Assembly (NCBI GenBank): GCA_900556625.1
Contig: USPQ01000040.1
Span: 1-24,276 of the forward strand
DNA from: an uncultured Bacteroides sp.
GTDB lineage: Bacteria; Bacteroidota; Bacteroidia; Bacteroidales; Bacteroidaceae
Reading direction: 5' to 3'
DNA length: 24,276 nt
Shown: piece by piece, positions 16,807-24,276 of the stretch
Position numbering within the stretch: the first letter of the stretch is position 1
Layout: the number at the start of each line of letters is the position of its first letter
Notes under the pieces: model-generated
Told to the model about the DNA's origin: nothing
The model's input: the letters and a program-made list of their open reading frames with translations, nothing else
The model's database searches: none
Made by a program: the position numbers and the translations under genes

Positions 16807-16819
16807 AAAACGGAATAGT

Positions 16820-18733
16820 ATGAATACATATAATATGAAATTCCATGCTTGGTTTAGGGGAGTGTTGGGGGGGCTCTTGGTAGCTTTCATAGCTTCGTGT
16901 GATGACTCCGATTTGATACGTCGCGTTGAACCAACTCTTGAAATTCAAGATGAATTGTCGATGGGGCCTGTCGCTTCTCGCCAAGTAATTGATTTACACT
17001 CTTCGTATCCATGGTTTGCCGAAGCTTCCGCTTCATGGATTAAACTGAAACGCTATCGTGGGCAGGCTTTGTTGCCCGACTCTATAGTGGCTGAAATCGA
17101 AGAAAACCCAGAGATGGCATTGCGCGAAGGCTGGATTGAGATTCGTTTGATGGATCAAATGTCGAAACGCATTGTTGTGAAACAAAACGGTCGTGGTTCA
17201 TTGATTACGTTATCTAAGGAGGTACTTTACTTTAATATTAATGGCGGTGAAGCTGTCTTGGATGTAGTAACCGATCTTGAATGGGATGTAGAAGAGGAAC
17301 AGATTGGTGGATTTACCTTTAAGAAAGTAGACGATACTCATTTGAAAGTTAAAGTTGCTAAGAACACCACTGGGGCCGAAATAAGAAAGAGTGTTATTTT
17401 ATCCGACACGGGTAAGACTACAGAAACCAAATTGACAATTGTCCAGACCAATGTGGAAAAGATGTTGTCTATTTCTTTATCCGAAACAGAGAAAAATATG
17501 ATTACTGGCAAAAAAGGAACACAATTAAACATTCCAGTCTCTTTGAATTTACAATTTGATTGTAAGGTTTCTCATTCTTGGATTCATGTGGGTGAACTTC
17601 CTGAGTTTAGCGGTGATATTGTGCAGGATGTAAACATTCCTGTCGAACTGGATCCTAACGACGGATTTGAAGACAGAACAGGATATGTAGTTATCAAGAA
17701 TCAGGGCGATGTGGTAGAAGTATCGGATACTCTCTATGTTACTCAGCGTCTCTACAGTCAGATTGTTTATGTGAAGGCCGGAGCCAATGGTGATGGATCT
17801 AGCTGGGAGAGAGCGTTTGGCACTATCGAAGAAGGTCTGTCAGCCTGTGCTCACTATGGTGATATGCAAATGTGGGTAGCTGCAGGTGATTATTATTTGA
17901 AAGATTGGACCGAGTTTAAGAAGGTGAATTTCTACGGCGGTTTTGAAGGAAAAGAGACTACAGTGGCTGAACGTACCATGAAGCGTAAATCTATTCTTCA
18001 TGCTGCACCATCTAATGTCTGGCCTTCTGTTTACATGTATAAATTGACAGAAGGTACAACACGTGTTGTTGATGGTTTTGAATTTGTAGACTCTAAGGGA
18101 AAACAAGGTGAAGGCGCTTTGATAGCTTATGAATATTGGATGATTAGAAACTGTGTGGTGAGAAATAATACTTGTGCCCGTGATGCTGGTGGCGCATATT
18201 TCTTGTGTACATTGATTAACTGTGTGATACGTGATAACGAAACATTAAGTACATCTTCTACAATGAATGTTCAACAAAGCACTTGTCTATACAATGTGAC
18301 TGTGGTAAACAATAGAAGTGCTGGTAGTAGTGCCGGTGTTCGTTTAGGTAGTGGTACCTGCCAGATGGTGAATTGCGTGGTATGGGGTAATGTTCATACT
18401 AAAGGTGATTTACACAGTGGCTATTTGGATCAGAACAAGGCTGCTATCTTTAAGAATTGTGCTATTCAAGGCGGATGGATTTATAATGATGGAAATACTC
18501 CTCAAGTATCTAACTGTATTAATCTGAATACGGATAATGCCGCTACCGATGGTCCTCAATTTGCTGATGCGGCAGGTAAGAACTATCAGCCCACAGAGAA
18601 CTCTCCGTTGGTTGATGCCGGTTTGAACTCTGTGGTAAAAGATTGGAATTTGCTACTTGATATTCAAGGAGATGCTCGTATATCGAACGTTGGAATTGAT
18701 ATCGGTGCATTTGAGTGGCAAGCCAATAAATAG
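16820..18733 (+). CDS. BACON-domain, beta-helix surface lipoprotein
   Basis: From the ATG at 16820 the protein has 637 residues with lipobox IASC (Cys27). Three BACON-like beta-sandwiches follow at about 36-127, 127-211 and 212-308; the second has the clearest pattern (VTDLEWDVE ... KLTIVQTN). The C-terminal half (about 312-637) starts IVYVKAGANGDGSSW and has repeated short strands of the pectate-lyase-like right-handed beta-helix. It ends NSPLVDAGL ... GIDIGAFEWQ, typical of choice-of-anchor Q proteins. It probably binds, and possibly cleaves, the glycan at the cell surface, in the position of a surface glycan-binding protein. The frame is open to 16790 inside the preceding gene, but 16820 gives the better signal peptide. 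No catalytic residues can be assigned. Confidence 0.85.
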   Translation: MNTYNMKFHAWFRGVLGGLLVAFIASCDDSDLIRRVEPTLEIQDELSMGPVASRQVIDLHSSYPWFAEASASWIKLKRYRGQALLPDSIVAEIEENPEMALREGWIEIRLMDQMSKRIVVKQNGRGSLITLSKEVLYFNINGGEAVLDVVTDLEWDVEEEQIGGFTFKKVDDTHLKVKVAKNTTGAEIRKSVILSDTGKTTETKLTIVQTNVEKMLSISLSETEKNMITGKKGTQLNIPVSLNLQFDCKVSHSWIHVGELPEFSGDIVQDVNIPVELDPNDGFEDRTGYVVIKNQGDVVEVSDTLYVTQRLYSQIVYVKAGANGDGSSWERAFGTIEEGLSACAHYGDMQMWVAAGDYYLKDWTEFKKVNFYGGFEGKETTVAERTMKRKSILHAAPSNVWPSVYMYKLTEGTTRVVDGFEFVDSKGKQGEGALIAYEYWMIRNCVVRNNTCARDAGGAYFLCTLINCVIRDNETLSTSSTMNVQQSTCLYNVTVVNNRSAGSSAGVRLGSGTCQMVNCVVWGNVHTKGDLHSGYLDQNKAAIFKNCAIQGGWIYNDGNTPQVSNCINLNTDNAATDGPQFADAAGKNYQPTENSPLVDAGLNSVVKDWNLLLDIQGDARISNVGIDIGAFEWQANK

Positions 18734-18748
18734 AATATAGTGTAATAT

Positions 18749-18790
18749 AGAAAGCAATTCTCTATAGTTCATAATAAAGAATTGCTTTCT
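18749..18790 (+). terminator. hairpin within the PUL, likely terminator or mRNA-processing element
   Basis: A perfect 13-bp inverted repeat (AGAAAGCAATTCT at 18749-18761, AGAATTGCTTTCT at 18778-18790) encloses a 16-base loop and is followed by TTATTTGTTT. It lies 16 bases after the beta-helix gene and 28 bases before the next start codon. It divides the transporter/surface genes from the enzyme genes and may reduce read-through or protect the upstream mRNA 3' end. Confidence 0.65.
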
Positions 18791-18817
18791 TTATTTGTTT
18801 ACCTAATTAAAAATATT

Positions 18818-19765
18818 ATGAAAAGTAAATTCTTAACAATGAAGCTTATATTGGGAGCACTGGTATTATCTTTTAGTTGTGCTTGTTCTAGTAGTAATTC
18901 TGAAGAGGCTATGCCACAAACCGCCATAGGACGGCAATTGGTAGAATCAGGTATGGCCAATGACGTGACTTTAGATAACGAGAGTGTACTGCGTGATGGA
19001 ATAAAATTGAATGAATTGGCTTTTAAAACATTTGGAGAGTCTCAGCATATTTTTGTGGCTACAATCGACTTAAACAAACTAACTTTTACTCCGGCTACAA
19101 AAGACGATAAGAATGTGCCGGCAACAGGACCTGAATCTAGTGCGCCTCTCCCGATTCATGCTTTTGCGGCCGAAGCAAACGGAAAAACTGTTTGGCTTGG
19201 TGTAAATGGTGATTATTATGCTGACAATCCACGTCGTGTCATGGGTCTTTTCTATAAGGACGGAGTGTGCATCAATTCGCAATATTTTGAAGGGCACGAT
19301 GAGGTGTTGTATCAACTGAAAAATGGTGAGACCTACGTGGGACAAGCTGATGAGGCATTGACCCACGAAGCCAATCTGTTGCATGCGTTGGGAGGATATG
19401 GGCTATTAGTTAAGGATGGGGTAGTTCAAAATTTTTACGAAGAGATGGGTGATTTGCAGAATACCCATCCGCGTACTAGTGTGGGGCTTTCTCAAGATAG
19501 AAAGACTATGTATGTATTTGTGGTGGACGGTCGTAGAAAAGACTCTTTCTTTGCGTTGGGACTTACTTTGCCCCATCTGGCTACCATGATGAAGGCTGTG
19601 GGATGTTATAACGCTATCAACCTTGACGGAGGAGGGTCGACTACGCTTATAATCCGAAAAGTGAATGATGTTGGGAAGCCGACTTTCCCTATTTTGAATA
19701 CACCCGCCGATGATCGGGTACCCCGTAAGGTAACCAACAGTATGTTGATTATAGAAAAGAAGTAA
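18818..19765 (+). CDS. phosphodiester glycosidase family lipoprotein (NAGPA/DUF2233), second copy
   Basis: From the ATG at 18818 the protein has 315 residues and a lipoprotein signal ending FSCAC (Cys21 or Cys23). It has the same conserved blocks as the first copy: VNGDYY (129-134), HPRTSVGLS (217-225), VVDGR (235-239) and INLDGGGSTTLI (267-278). Outside these blocks the two copies differ strongly, so this is an old duplication or separate recruitment rather than a recent copy. The frame is open back to a TTG at 18782, but that start lies inside the hairpin at 18749-18790. The predicted reaction is hydrolysis of a sugar-1-phosphate diester. It starts the second half of the PUL. Confidence 0.9.
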   Translation: MKSKFLTMKLILGALVLSFSCACSSSNSEEAMPQTAIGRQLVESGMANDVTLDNESVLRDGIKLNELAFKTFGESQHIFVATIDLNKLTFTPATKDDKNVPATGPESSAPLPIHAFAAEANGKTVWLGVNGDYYADNPRRVMGLFYKDGVCINSQYFEGHDEVLYQLKNGETYVGQADEALTHEANLLHALGGYGLLVKDGVVQNFYEEMGDLQNTHPRTSVGLSQDRKTMYVFVVDGRRKDSFFALGLTLPHLATMMKAVGCYNAINLDGGGSTTLIIRKVNDVGKPTFPILNTPADDRVPRKVTNSMLIIEKK

Positions 19766-19809
19766 CTGTATAAAGCCGACTTAAGTAGATTTTAAAAGAA
19801 AATAGAATA

Positions 19810-20763
19810 ATGGAAAAGATTTTATATGCTGCTATGTGTGCGGTATTGTTCTTTTGTTGTAGTTCCAGCGATGAACCCGAAGCAGATTGCCAATCTCCTT
19901 TTACGCTGCCCGACAAAGCAATTGTATTGGCTGAGCAAGCCTCTAAGTCTGTTGTGATACTCGATGCTTCCACTTATCGTACTGTATGGAGTTGGAATCC
20001 GGGAAAAGCCGGTGTACCCTCCAATTGTCAAACGTGGTTTCACAATCCTAGTGAGGTTAAGTCAGTGTTCAACAACCAGTATATCTTGATGACTGCATCA
20101 GGTGGGGCTGTAGCTCTTATACGTATTGCCGACAGTAAATTGATGTATTATGCGTATGTGGGTGAAAACCCACACTCTGCAGAGATTTTACCCGATGGAA
20201 ATCTCGTGGCTGTATCGTCTACCGATGGTAAGTTACGTACATTTATGACTGATACCATCAAAGGAACCGGCAAGTGGTTTGCCTCCTACGAGCTTCCTAG
20301 TGCTCACAACGTGGTATGGGATCTCCAAAGAGAGTTGCTTTACACCACCGAAGGGATTAAATTGTGTACTTATAAGTACAATTTCAACCGCAAGGAGCCT
20401 AGATTACAAGATCGAAGCGTAATCTTCGAATTACCCAGCACCGAATCGTGCGGGCATGATCTCTTTCCCGTGTATGACAAGACCGATGTGTTATGGATTA
20501 CTACTAATGAGAATGTGTGGCAATATGATATAAAGAACAACAAAGCTGAATTGATTTATCCGCTTTACGCTGTGAAGAGTGTGTGTAATAGTGCCGACGG
20601 GGTACTGATGTTGTATCCTACTACTGAGTGGTGGTCTGATGGGCTGATAAACGAGAAAGGTAAGAAACTATTTAGCATCTACGGTGCTAAAATTTATAAG
20701 GGGCGTTGGGTAATGAATAATACCTTCAGCTACCCTAAAGAGCATAAACCCAAGTTTGAGTAA
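19810..20763 (+). CDS. DUF6528-type beta-propeller lipoprotein
   Basis: This 317-residue protein has a short lipoprotein signal (VLFFCCSSSD, Cys16 or Cys17). It is followed by repeated strands of the kind seen in WD40/PQQ-like propellers. Examples are KAIVLAEQASKSVVILDAST, SAEILPDGNLVAVSST, AHNVVWDLQRELLYTT, DVLWITTNENVWQYDIK and AVKSVCNSADGVLMLY. The segment around PHSAEILPDGN is typical of the DUF6528 family found beside glycan-degrading genes in Bacteroides. The function is unknown; a carbohydrate-binding or lyase role is possible. It lies 44 bases after the second NAGPA gene and 16 before the first GH3 gene, so it probably acts on the same glycan. The family name is from memory and is the least certain part. 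Confidence 0.7.
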   Translation: MEKILYAAMCAVLFFCCSSSDEPEADCQSPFTLPDKAIVLAEQASKSVVILDASTYRTVWSWNPGKAGVPSNCQTWFHNPSEVKSVFNNQYILMTASGGAVALIRIADSKLMYYAYVGENPHSAEILPDGNLVAVSSTDGKLRTFMTDTIKGTGKWFASYELPSAHNVVWDLQRELLYTTEGIKLCTYKYNFNRKEPRLQDRSVIFELPSTESCGHDLFPVYDKTDVLWITTNENVWQYDIKNNKAELIYPLYAVKSVCNSADGVLMLYPTTEWWSDGLINEKGKKLFSIYGAKIYKGRWVMNNTFSYPKEHKPKFE

Positions 20764-20779
20764 TGAATAAAAAGATATT

Positions 20780-22951
20780 ATGATGAAAGTATGGATATTA
20801 GGAGCGGTGAGCCTTTGGACGATATGTAGTTTTGCGCAGCAGCGAGAGGTTCCTATATATTTGGATAATAATCAACCTATAGAAAAACGTGTGGAGGATG
20901 CTTTGGCACGTATGACTTTGGAAGAAAAAGCGGCAATGACCCATGCCCAATCTAAGTTCAGTTCTCCCGGTGTTCCTCGTTTAGGAATTCCTGAAAACTG
21001 GATGTCTGACGGTCCACACGGTGTACGTGAAGAACTGCTTTGGGATCAATGGAATATAGCTAAGTGGACAAATGATTCTTGTATTGCCTTTCCGGCATTA
21101 ACCTGTTTGGCGGCTACGTGGAATCCCGAATTATCTTATATATACGGAAGCAATATTGGAGAAGAAACACGCTACCGCAATAAGAATGTCCTATTGGGAC
21201 CGGGAGTTAATATCTATCGTAGCCCGCTGAACGGCCGGAATTTCGAATATATGGGAGAAGACCCGTTTTTGGCATCCCGTATGGTAGTACCATACATAAA
21301 AGGTGTACAAAAAAACGGAGTAGCTGCATGTGTGAAACATTATGCACTGAATAATCAAGAAACGGACAGGCATTATGTTGATGTAGAAGTGGGTGACCGT
21401 GCATTATACGAAATCTATCTGCCTGCTTTCAAAGCGGCTGTCCAAGAAGGAAAGGCTTGGACTATCATGGGTGCGTACAATAGTTATAAGGGGCAATTTT
21501 GTAGTCATAATCAATATCTGATTAATGATATTCTGAAAAGGGATTGGCAATTTGATGGAGTTGTAGTTTCCGATTGGGGGGCGACCCGTGATACGGATCA
21601 AGCTATTCATAATGGATTGGACATAGAATTCGGTACTTGGTCAAATGAATCCGCCAAAGATATAGATAATGATTATAAAAATTACTATTTGTCTACTCCG
21701 TATCTGAAGAAACTCAAAAGCGGAGAGGTCTCAGATAAAGAATTGAATGATAAAGTCCGGCGTATTCTTCGTTTGATATTCCGTACTACGATGAATCCTA
21801 ATCGTCCTTATGGGTCTTTTGGAACAAAGGAACATGCTATGACAGGACGGAAAGTTGCTCAAGAAGGAATTGTGCTTTTGCAGAACAAAGAAGATTTGTT
21901 ACCTATTGACAAAGACCGTACAAAAAAAATTTTGGTAGTGGGTGAGAACGCTGTAAAGACTTTGTGCGACGGGGGAGGCTCATCCACGTTGAAAGTGAAG
22001 TATGAAGTAAGTCCGCTTCAAGGGATTCGTACATGGGCAGGGCGGCAGGTAGAGGTGAATTATGTTGCCGGTTATGCGTCATCTAAGGGGGCAAATGCTT
22101 TACAATTGAGAATGGAAGCAGCACAAGCGGCTGAACAGGCTGATATCGTGCTCTTCGTGGGAGGGCTCAATAAGAATTGGAATCAAGATGCGGAAGGTGC
22201 AGACAGGCAAACGTTTGATTTGCCATATCAGCAAAATGAGTTGATTGATGAATTAGCAAAAGTAAACTCAAATGTGGTGGTTGTCCTTATTGCCGGAAAT
22301 GCCGTTGCAATGCCGTGGGTAAAGCAGGTGAATGCTATTGTGATGAGCTGGTACAATGGTACTGAAGCAGGCAACGCATTGGCTTCAGTATTGTTTGGTG
22401 AAGTAAATCCGTCGGGTAAGTTACCTTTTACTTTTCCTGTTAAATTGGAAGATAATAGTGCTCACTCTATCGGAGAGTTTCCGGGTGATGGAAAGAAAGT
22501 GGCGTATAAAGAAGGAATTTTTGTTGGGTATCGTTGGGCGGATAAAGAGAAGATCAAACCGCTATTTGCATTTGGACATGGACTTAGTTATACTACTTTT
22601 CAATATGGTAAAATAATGGCGGATAAGAAAGAGGTGACTGAGACCGATCGTATTACCTTTACTGTTTCTGTAAAAAATACTGGTGGTAAGGCAGGAGCTG
22701 AGATTGTACAATTGTATATCAATGACATAAACTCCAGGCTACCTCGTCCGGTAAAAGAACTCAAAGGGTTTAAGAAAGTCTATTTGCAGCCGGAGGAAGA
22801 GCAGGTTGTTTCTTTCACTATAGGAAAAGAGGAATTATCCTATTATGACGATGAGAAACACGAATGGGTGGCGGAACCGGGAGAATTTCGAGCTTTGATA
22901 GGAGCCTCCTCAGCCGATATTCGTAGTAGTGTAAAGTTTGAACTTAGATAA
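20780..22951 (+). CDS. glycoside hydrolase family 3 protein (beta-glucosidase-like)
   Basis: This 723-residue exported protein has a signal peptide ending SFAQ. The GH3 (alpha/beta)8 barrel contains SDGPHG (76-81), GRNFEYMGEDP (152-162) and VKHYALNNQETDRH (185-198). The catalytic nucleophile is Asp265 in VVSDWG. The alpha/beta sandwich follows (NKEDLLPID, VVVLIAGNA, WYNGTEAGNALASVLFGEVN), then a C-terminal fibronectin type III-like domain (about 620-715). This is the BglX-like architecture. It removes beta-linked sugars, commonly glucose, from non-reducing ends, probably in the periplasm; the exact sugar cannot be decided. No lipobox is seen. It lies 16 bases after the DUF6528 gene. Confidence 0.92.
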   Translation: MMKVWILGAVSLWTICSFAQQREVPIYLDNNQPIEKRVEDALARMTLEEKAAMTHAQSKFSSPGVPRLGIPENWMSDGPHGVREELLWDQWNIAKWTNDSCIAFPALTCLAATWNPELSYIYGSNIGEETRYRNKNVLLGPGVNIYRSPLNGRNFEYMGEDPFLASRMVVPYIKGVQKNGVAACVKHYALNNQETDRHYVDVEVGDRALYEIYLPAFKAAVQEGKAWTIMGAYNSYKGQFCSHNQYLINDILKRDWQFDGVVVSDWGATRDTDQAIHNGLDIEFGTWSNESAKDIDNDYKNYYLSTPYLKKLKSGEVSDKELNDKVRRILRLIFRTTMNPNRPYGSFGTKEHAMTGRKVAQEGIVLLQNKEDLLPIDKDRTKKILVVGENAVKTLCDGGGSSTLKVKYEVSPLQGIRTWAGRQVEVNYVAGYASSKGANALQLRMEAAQAAEQADIVLFVGGLNKNWNQDAEGADRQTFDLPYQQNELIDELAKVNSNVVVVLIAGNAVAMPWVKQVNAIVMSWYNGTEAGNALASVLFGEVNPSGKLPFTFPVKLEDNSAHSIGEFPGDGKKVAYKEGIFVGYRWADKEKIKPLFAFGHGLSYTTFQYGKIMADKKEVTETDRITFTVSVKNTGGKAGAEIVQLYINDINSRLPRPVKELKGFKKVYLQPEEEQVVSFTIGKEELSYYDDEKHEWVAEPGEFRALIGASSADIRSSVKFELR

Positions 22952-22975
22952 ATAGATTAATCCAAATAAGAGAAT

Positions 22976-24276
22976 ATGAAGAAATATATAAGCCTCGTAC
23001 TAGTGGCGTTATCGGGCTGTATACTTACAGTTAACGCACAGCAATCATTTTCTTATAAGAACCCGCTTCTTCCTACAGAATTAAGAGTGAATGACTTGCT
23101 GGACCGGATGACACTGGAAGAAAAGATCGCTCAGATTCGTCATTTGCATTCGTGGGATGTGTTCGATGGACAGGTCTTGAATCAAGAGAAGTTGGATAAG
23201 ATGTGTGGTGGAATAGGATATGGGTTCTTTGAAGGTTTTCCTTTGACGGCTGCAAGTTGTCGTAAGACTTTCCGTGAGATACAAACCTATATGGTAGAAA
23301 AAACACGGCTGGGTATTCCTGGATTCCCGGTTGCCGAATCTTTGCATGGAGTGGTGCATGAAGGAACAACTATCTACCCTCAGAATATAGCGATGGGGAG
23401 TACTTTCAATCCGGAACTGGCTTATGAAAAGACTAAACATATTGCTGGCGAACTGAATACGATGGGAGTGAAGCAAGTGCTGGCACCTTGTATTGATGTT
23501 GTACGTGATTTACGTTGGGGACGTGTAGAAGAGTCTTTTGGTGAAGATCCTTTCCTTTGTTCAAAGATGGCGGTTGCTGAGGTAAAAGGATATATGGAAC
23601 ATGGAATTTCTCCGATGTTGAAGCATTACGGTCCGCATGGTAATCCTTTGGGTGGATTGAATCTGGCTTCGGTGGAGTGTGGTGTACGTGATTTATTTGA
23701 TATTTATTTGAAACCATTTGAGGCTGTGCTTGCTGAAACTGAAATTATGGCTGTCATGTCCAGTTATAATTCTTGGAATAGAATTCCTAATTCTGCTTCC
23801 CGTTTTATGCTGACGGATATTTTGCGCAATAAATTTGGTTTTCGGGGATATGTTTATTCGGATTGGGGAGTTGTCAGTATGCTGAAGACTTTCCATAAGA
23901 CGGCGGCGGATGATTTCGAAGCGGCCCAGCAGGTATTGACTGCCGGAATGGACGTGGAGGCTTCCAGCTCTTGTTATGCAGTGCTGGCTGATAAAATACG
24001 GAATGGAGAGTTTGATATCAGGTATATCGATCAGGCTGTGAGACGAGTGCTTCGTGCTAAATTTGAGTTGGGATTATTTGAAGATCCCTATCAGGAACAA
24101 GCAGTCTATCGGCTTCCTCTCCGTTCGGAAGAAAGTGTGAAGCTTTCACGCAGGATTGCAGACGAATCGACTGTATTGCTGAAGAACGATGGACAGTTGT
24201 TGCCGTTGAATGCCCGGAATCTGAAGTCAGTAGCGGTGATTGGTCCTAATGCGGATAATGTACAATTTGGAGATTA
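22976..24276 (+). CDS. second glycoside hydrolase family 3 protein, partial (3' end beyond window)
   Basis: The start ATG at 22976 is followed by 433 codons with no stop, so the gene runs off the window. It has a signal peptide (MKKYISLVLVALSGCILTVNA) and the GH3 barrel: RMTLEEKIAQI (44-54), ESLHGV (121-126), RWGRVEESFGEDPF (180-193) and LKHYGPHGNPLGG (215-227). The nucleophile is Asp296 in VYSDWG. The next domain starts at ADESTVLLKNDGQLLPL. The KHYGPHG loop differs from the KHYALNNQE loop of its neighbour, so the two GH3 enzymes belong to different subgroups and likely prefer different sugars or linkages. It lies 24 bases after the first GH3 gene. Confidence 0.92.
   Translation, partial: MKKYISLVLVALSGCILTVNAQQSFSYKNPLLPTELRVNDLLDRMTLEEKIAQIRHLHSWDVFDGQVLNQEKLDKMCGGIGYGFFEGFPLTAASCRKTFREIQTYMVEKTRLGIPGFPVAESLHGVVHEGTTIYPQNIAMGSTFNPELAYEKTKHIAGELNTMGVKQVLAPCIDVVRDLRWGRVEESFGEDPFLCSKMAVAEVKGYMEHGISPMLKHYGPHGNPLGGLNLASVECGVRDLFDIYLKPFEAVLAETEIMAVMSSYNSWNRIPNSASRFMLTDILRNKFGFRGYVYSDWGVVSMLKTFHKTAADDFEAAQQVLTAGMDVEASSSCYAVLADKIRNGEFDIRYIDQAVRRVLRAKFELGLFEDPYQEQAVYRLPLRSEESVKLSRRIADESTVLLKNDGQLLPLNARNLKSVAVIGPNADNVQFGD

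Noticed and set aside
16790..16819. Earlier ATG of the BACON/beta-helix gene overlapping the first NAGPA gene
   Set aside because: It adds ten charged residues before the signal peptide; the ATG at 16820 follows the preceding stop by 13 bases like its operon neighbours.
18782..18817. N-terminal extension of the second NAGPA protein from a TTG codon
   Set aside because: The codon lies inside the hairpin, and the ATG at 18818 gives a proper lipoprotein signal.
23073..23896. Overlapping minus-strand open frames near the right end
   Set aside because: They are antisense shadows of the partial second GH3 gene, whose plus-strand frame has clear family motifs throughout.

Overview
The window looks like chromosomal DNA of a Bacteroides species, probably of the B. 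ovatus / B. thetaiotaomicron type. The grounds are several Bacteroides-style promoters (-7 element TAnnTTTG, some with an upstream TTTG-like -33), weak Shine-Dalgarno sequences, many lipoprotein signals, a SusC/SusD pair, a FecI-type ECF sigma factor with a FecR anti-sigma, and BACON-domain proteins. The species cannot be fixed from the sequence alone.

Left part (1-8243) is mostly housekeeping. It begins with a truncated tRNA-Thr(TGT) on the minus strand. Next come a thioredoxin-fold lipoprotein (+), a SAM methyltransferase (-) and a very basic 61-residue protein (+), the last separated from its convergent neighbour by a perfect 40-base palindrome acting as terminator. A run of minus-strand genes follows, read from right to left: D-lactate dehydrogenase, pirin, a broken pdxH, an MBL-fold hydrolase, a DUF4468 protein and a VOC/glyoxalase-family protein. 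The pdxH gene carries two separate lesions: an internal deletion of about 70 bases whose junction is an 8-base repeat, and a frameshift near the C-terminus. A divergently placed FadL-type outer-membrane protein ends this part.

Right part (8468 to the end) is one polysaccharide utilisation locus (PUL), all on the plus strand and running off the window. An ECF sigma factor and a membrane-spanning FecR anti-sigma come first. They are followed by a SusC transporter carrying the N-terminal STN signalling domain, SusD, a phosphodiester glycosidase (NAGPA/DUF2233), a surface-type lipoprotein with three BACON-like domains and a beta-helix, then a 13-bp hairpin. After the hairpin come a second, divergent phosphodiester glycosidase, a DUF6528-type propeller lipoprotein, and two GH3 glycosidases, the second cut by the window end.

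How the PUL probably works (inference): the target glycan binds SusC/SusD, the STN domain signals to FecR, and FecR releases the sigma factor to raise transcription of the locus. Surface lipoproteins hold or process the glycan, the two NAGPA proteins remove sugar-1-phosphate diester caps, and the periplasmic GH3 enzymes trim beta-linked sugars. The pair of NAGPA homologues is the main hint that the substrate is a phosphodiester-containing glycan. I found no CRISPR array, insertion sequence or phage gene.
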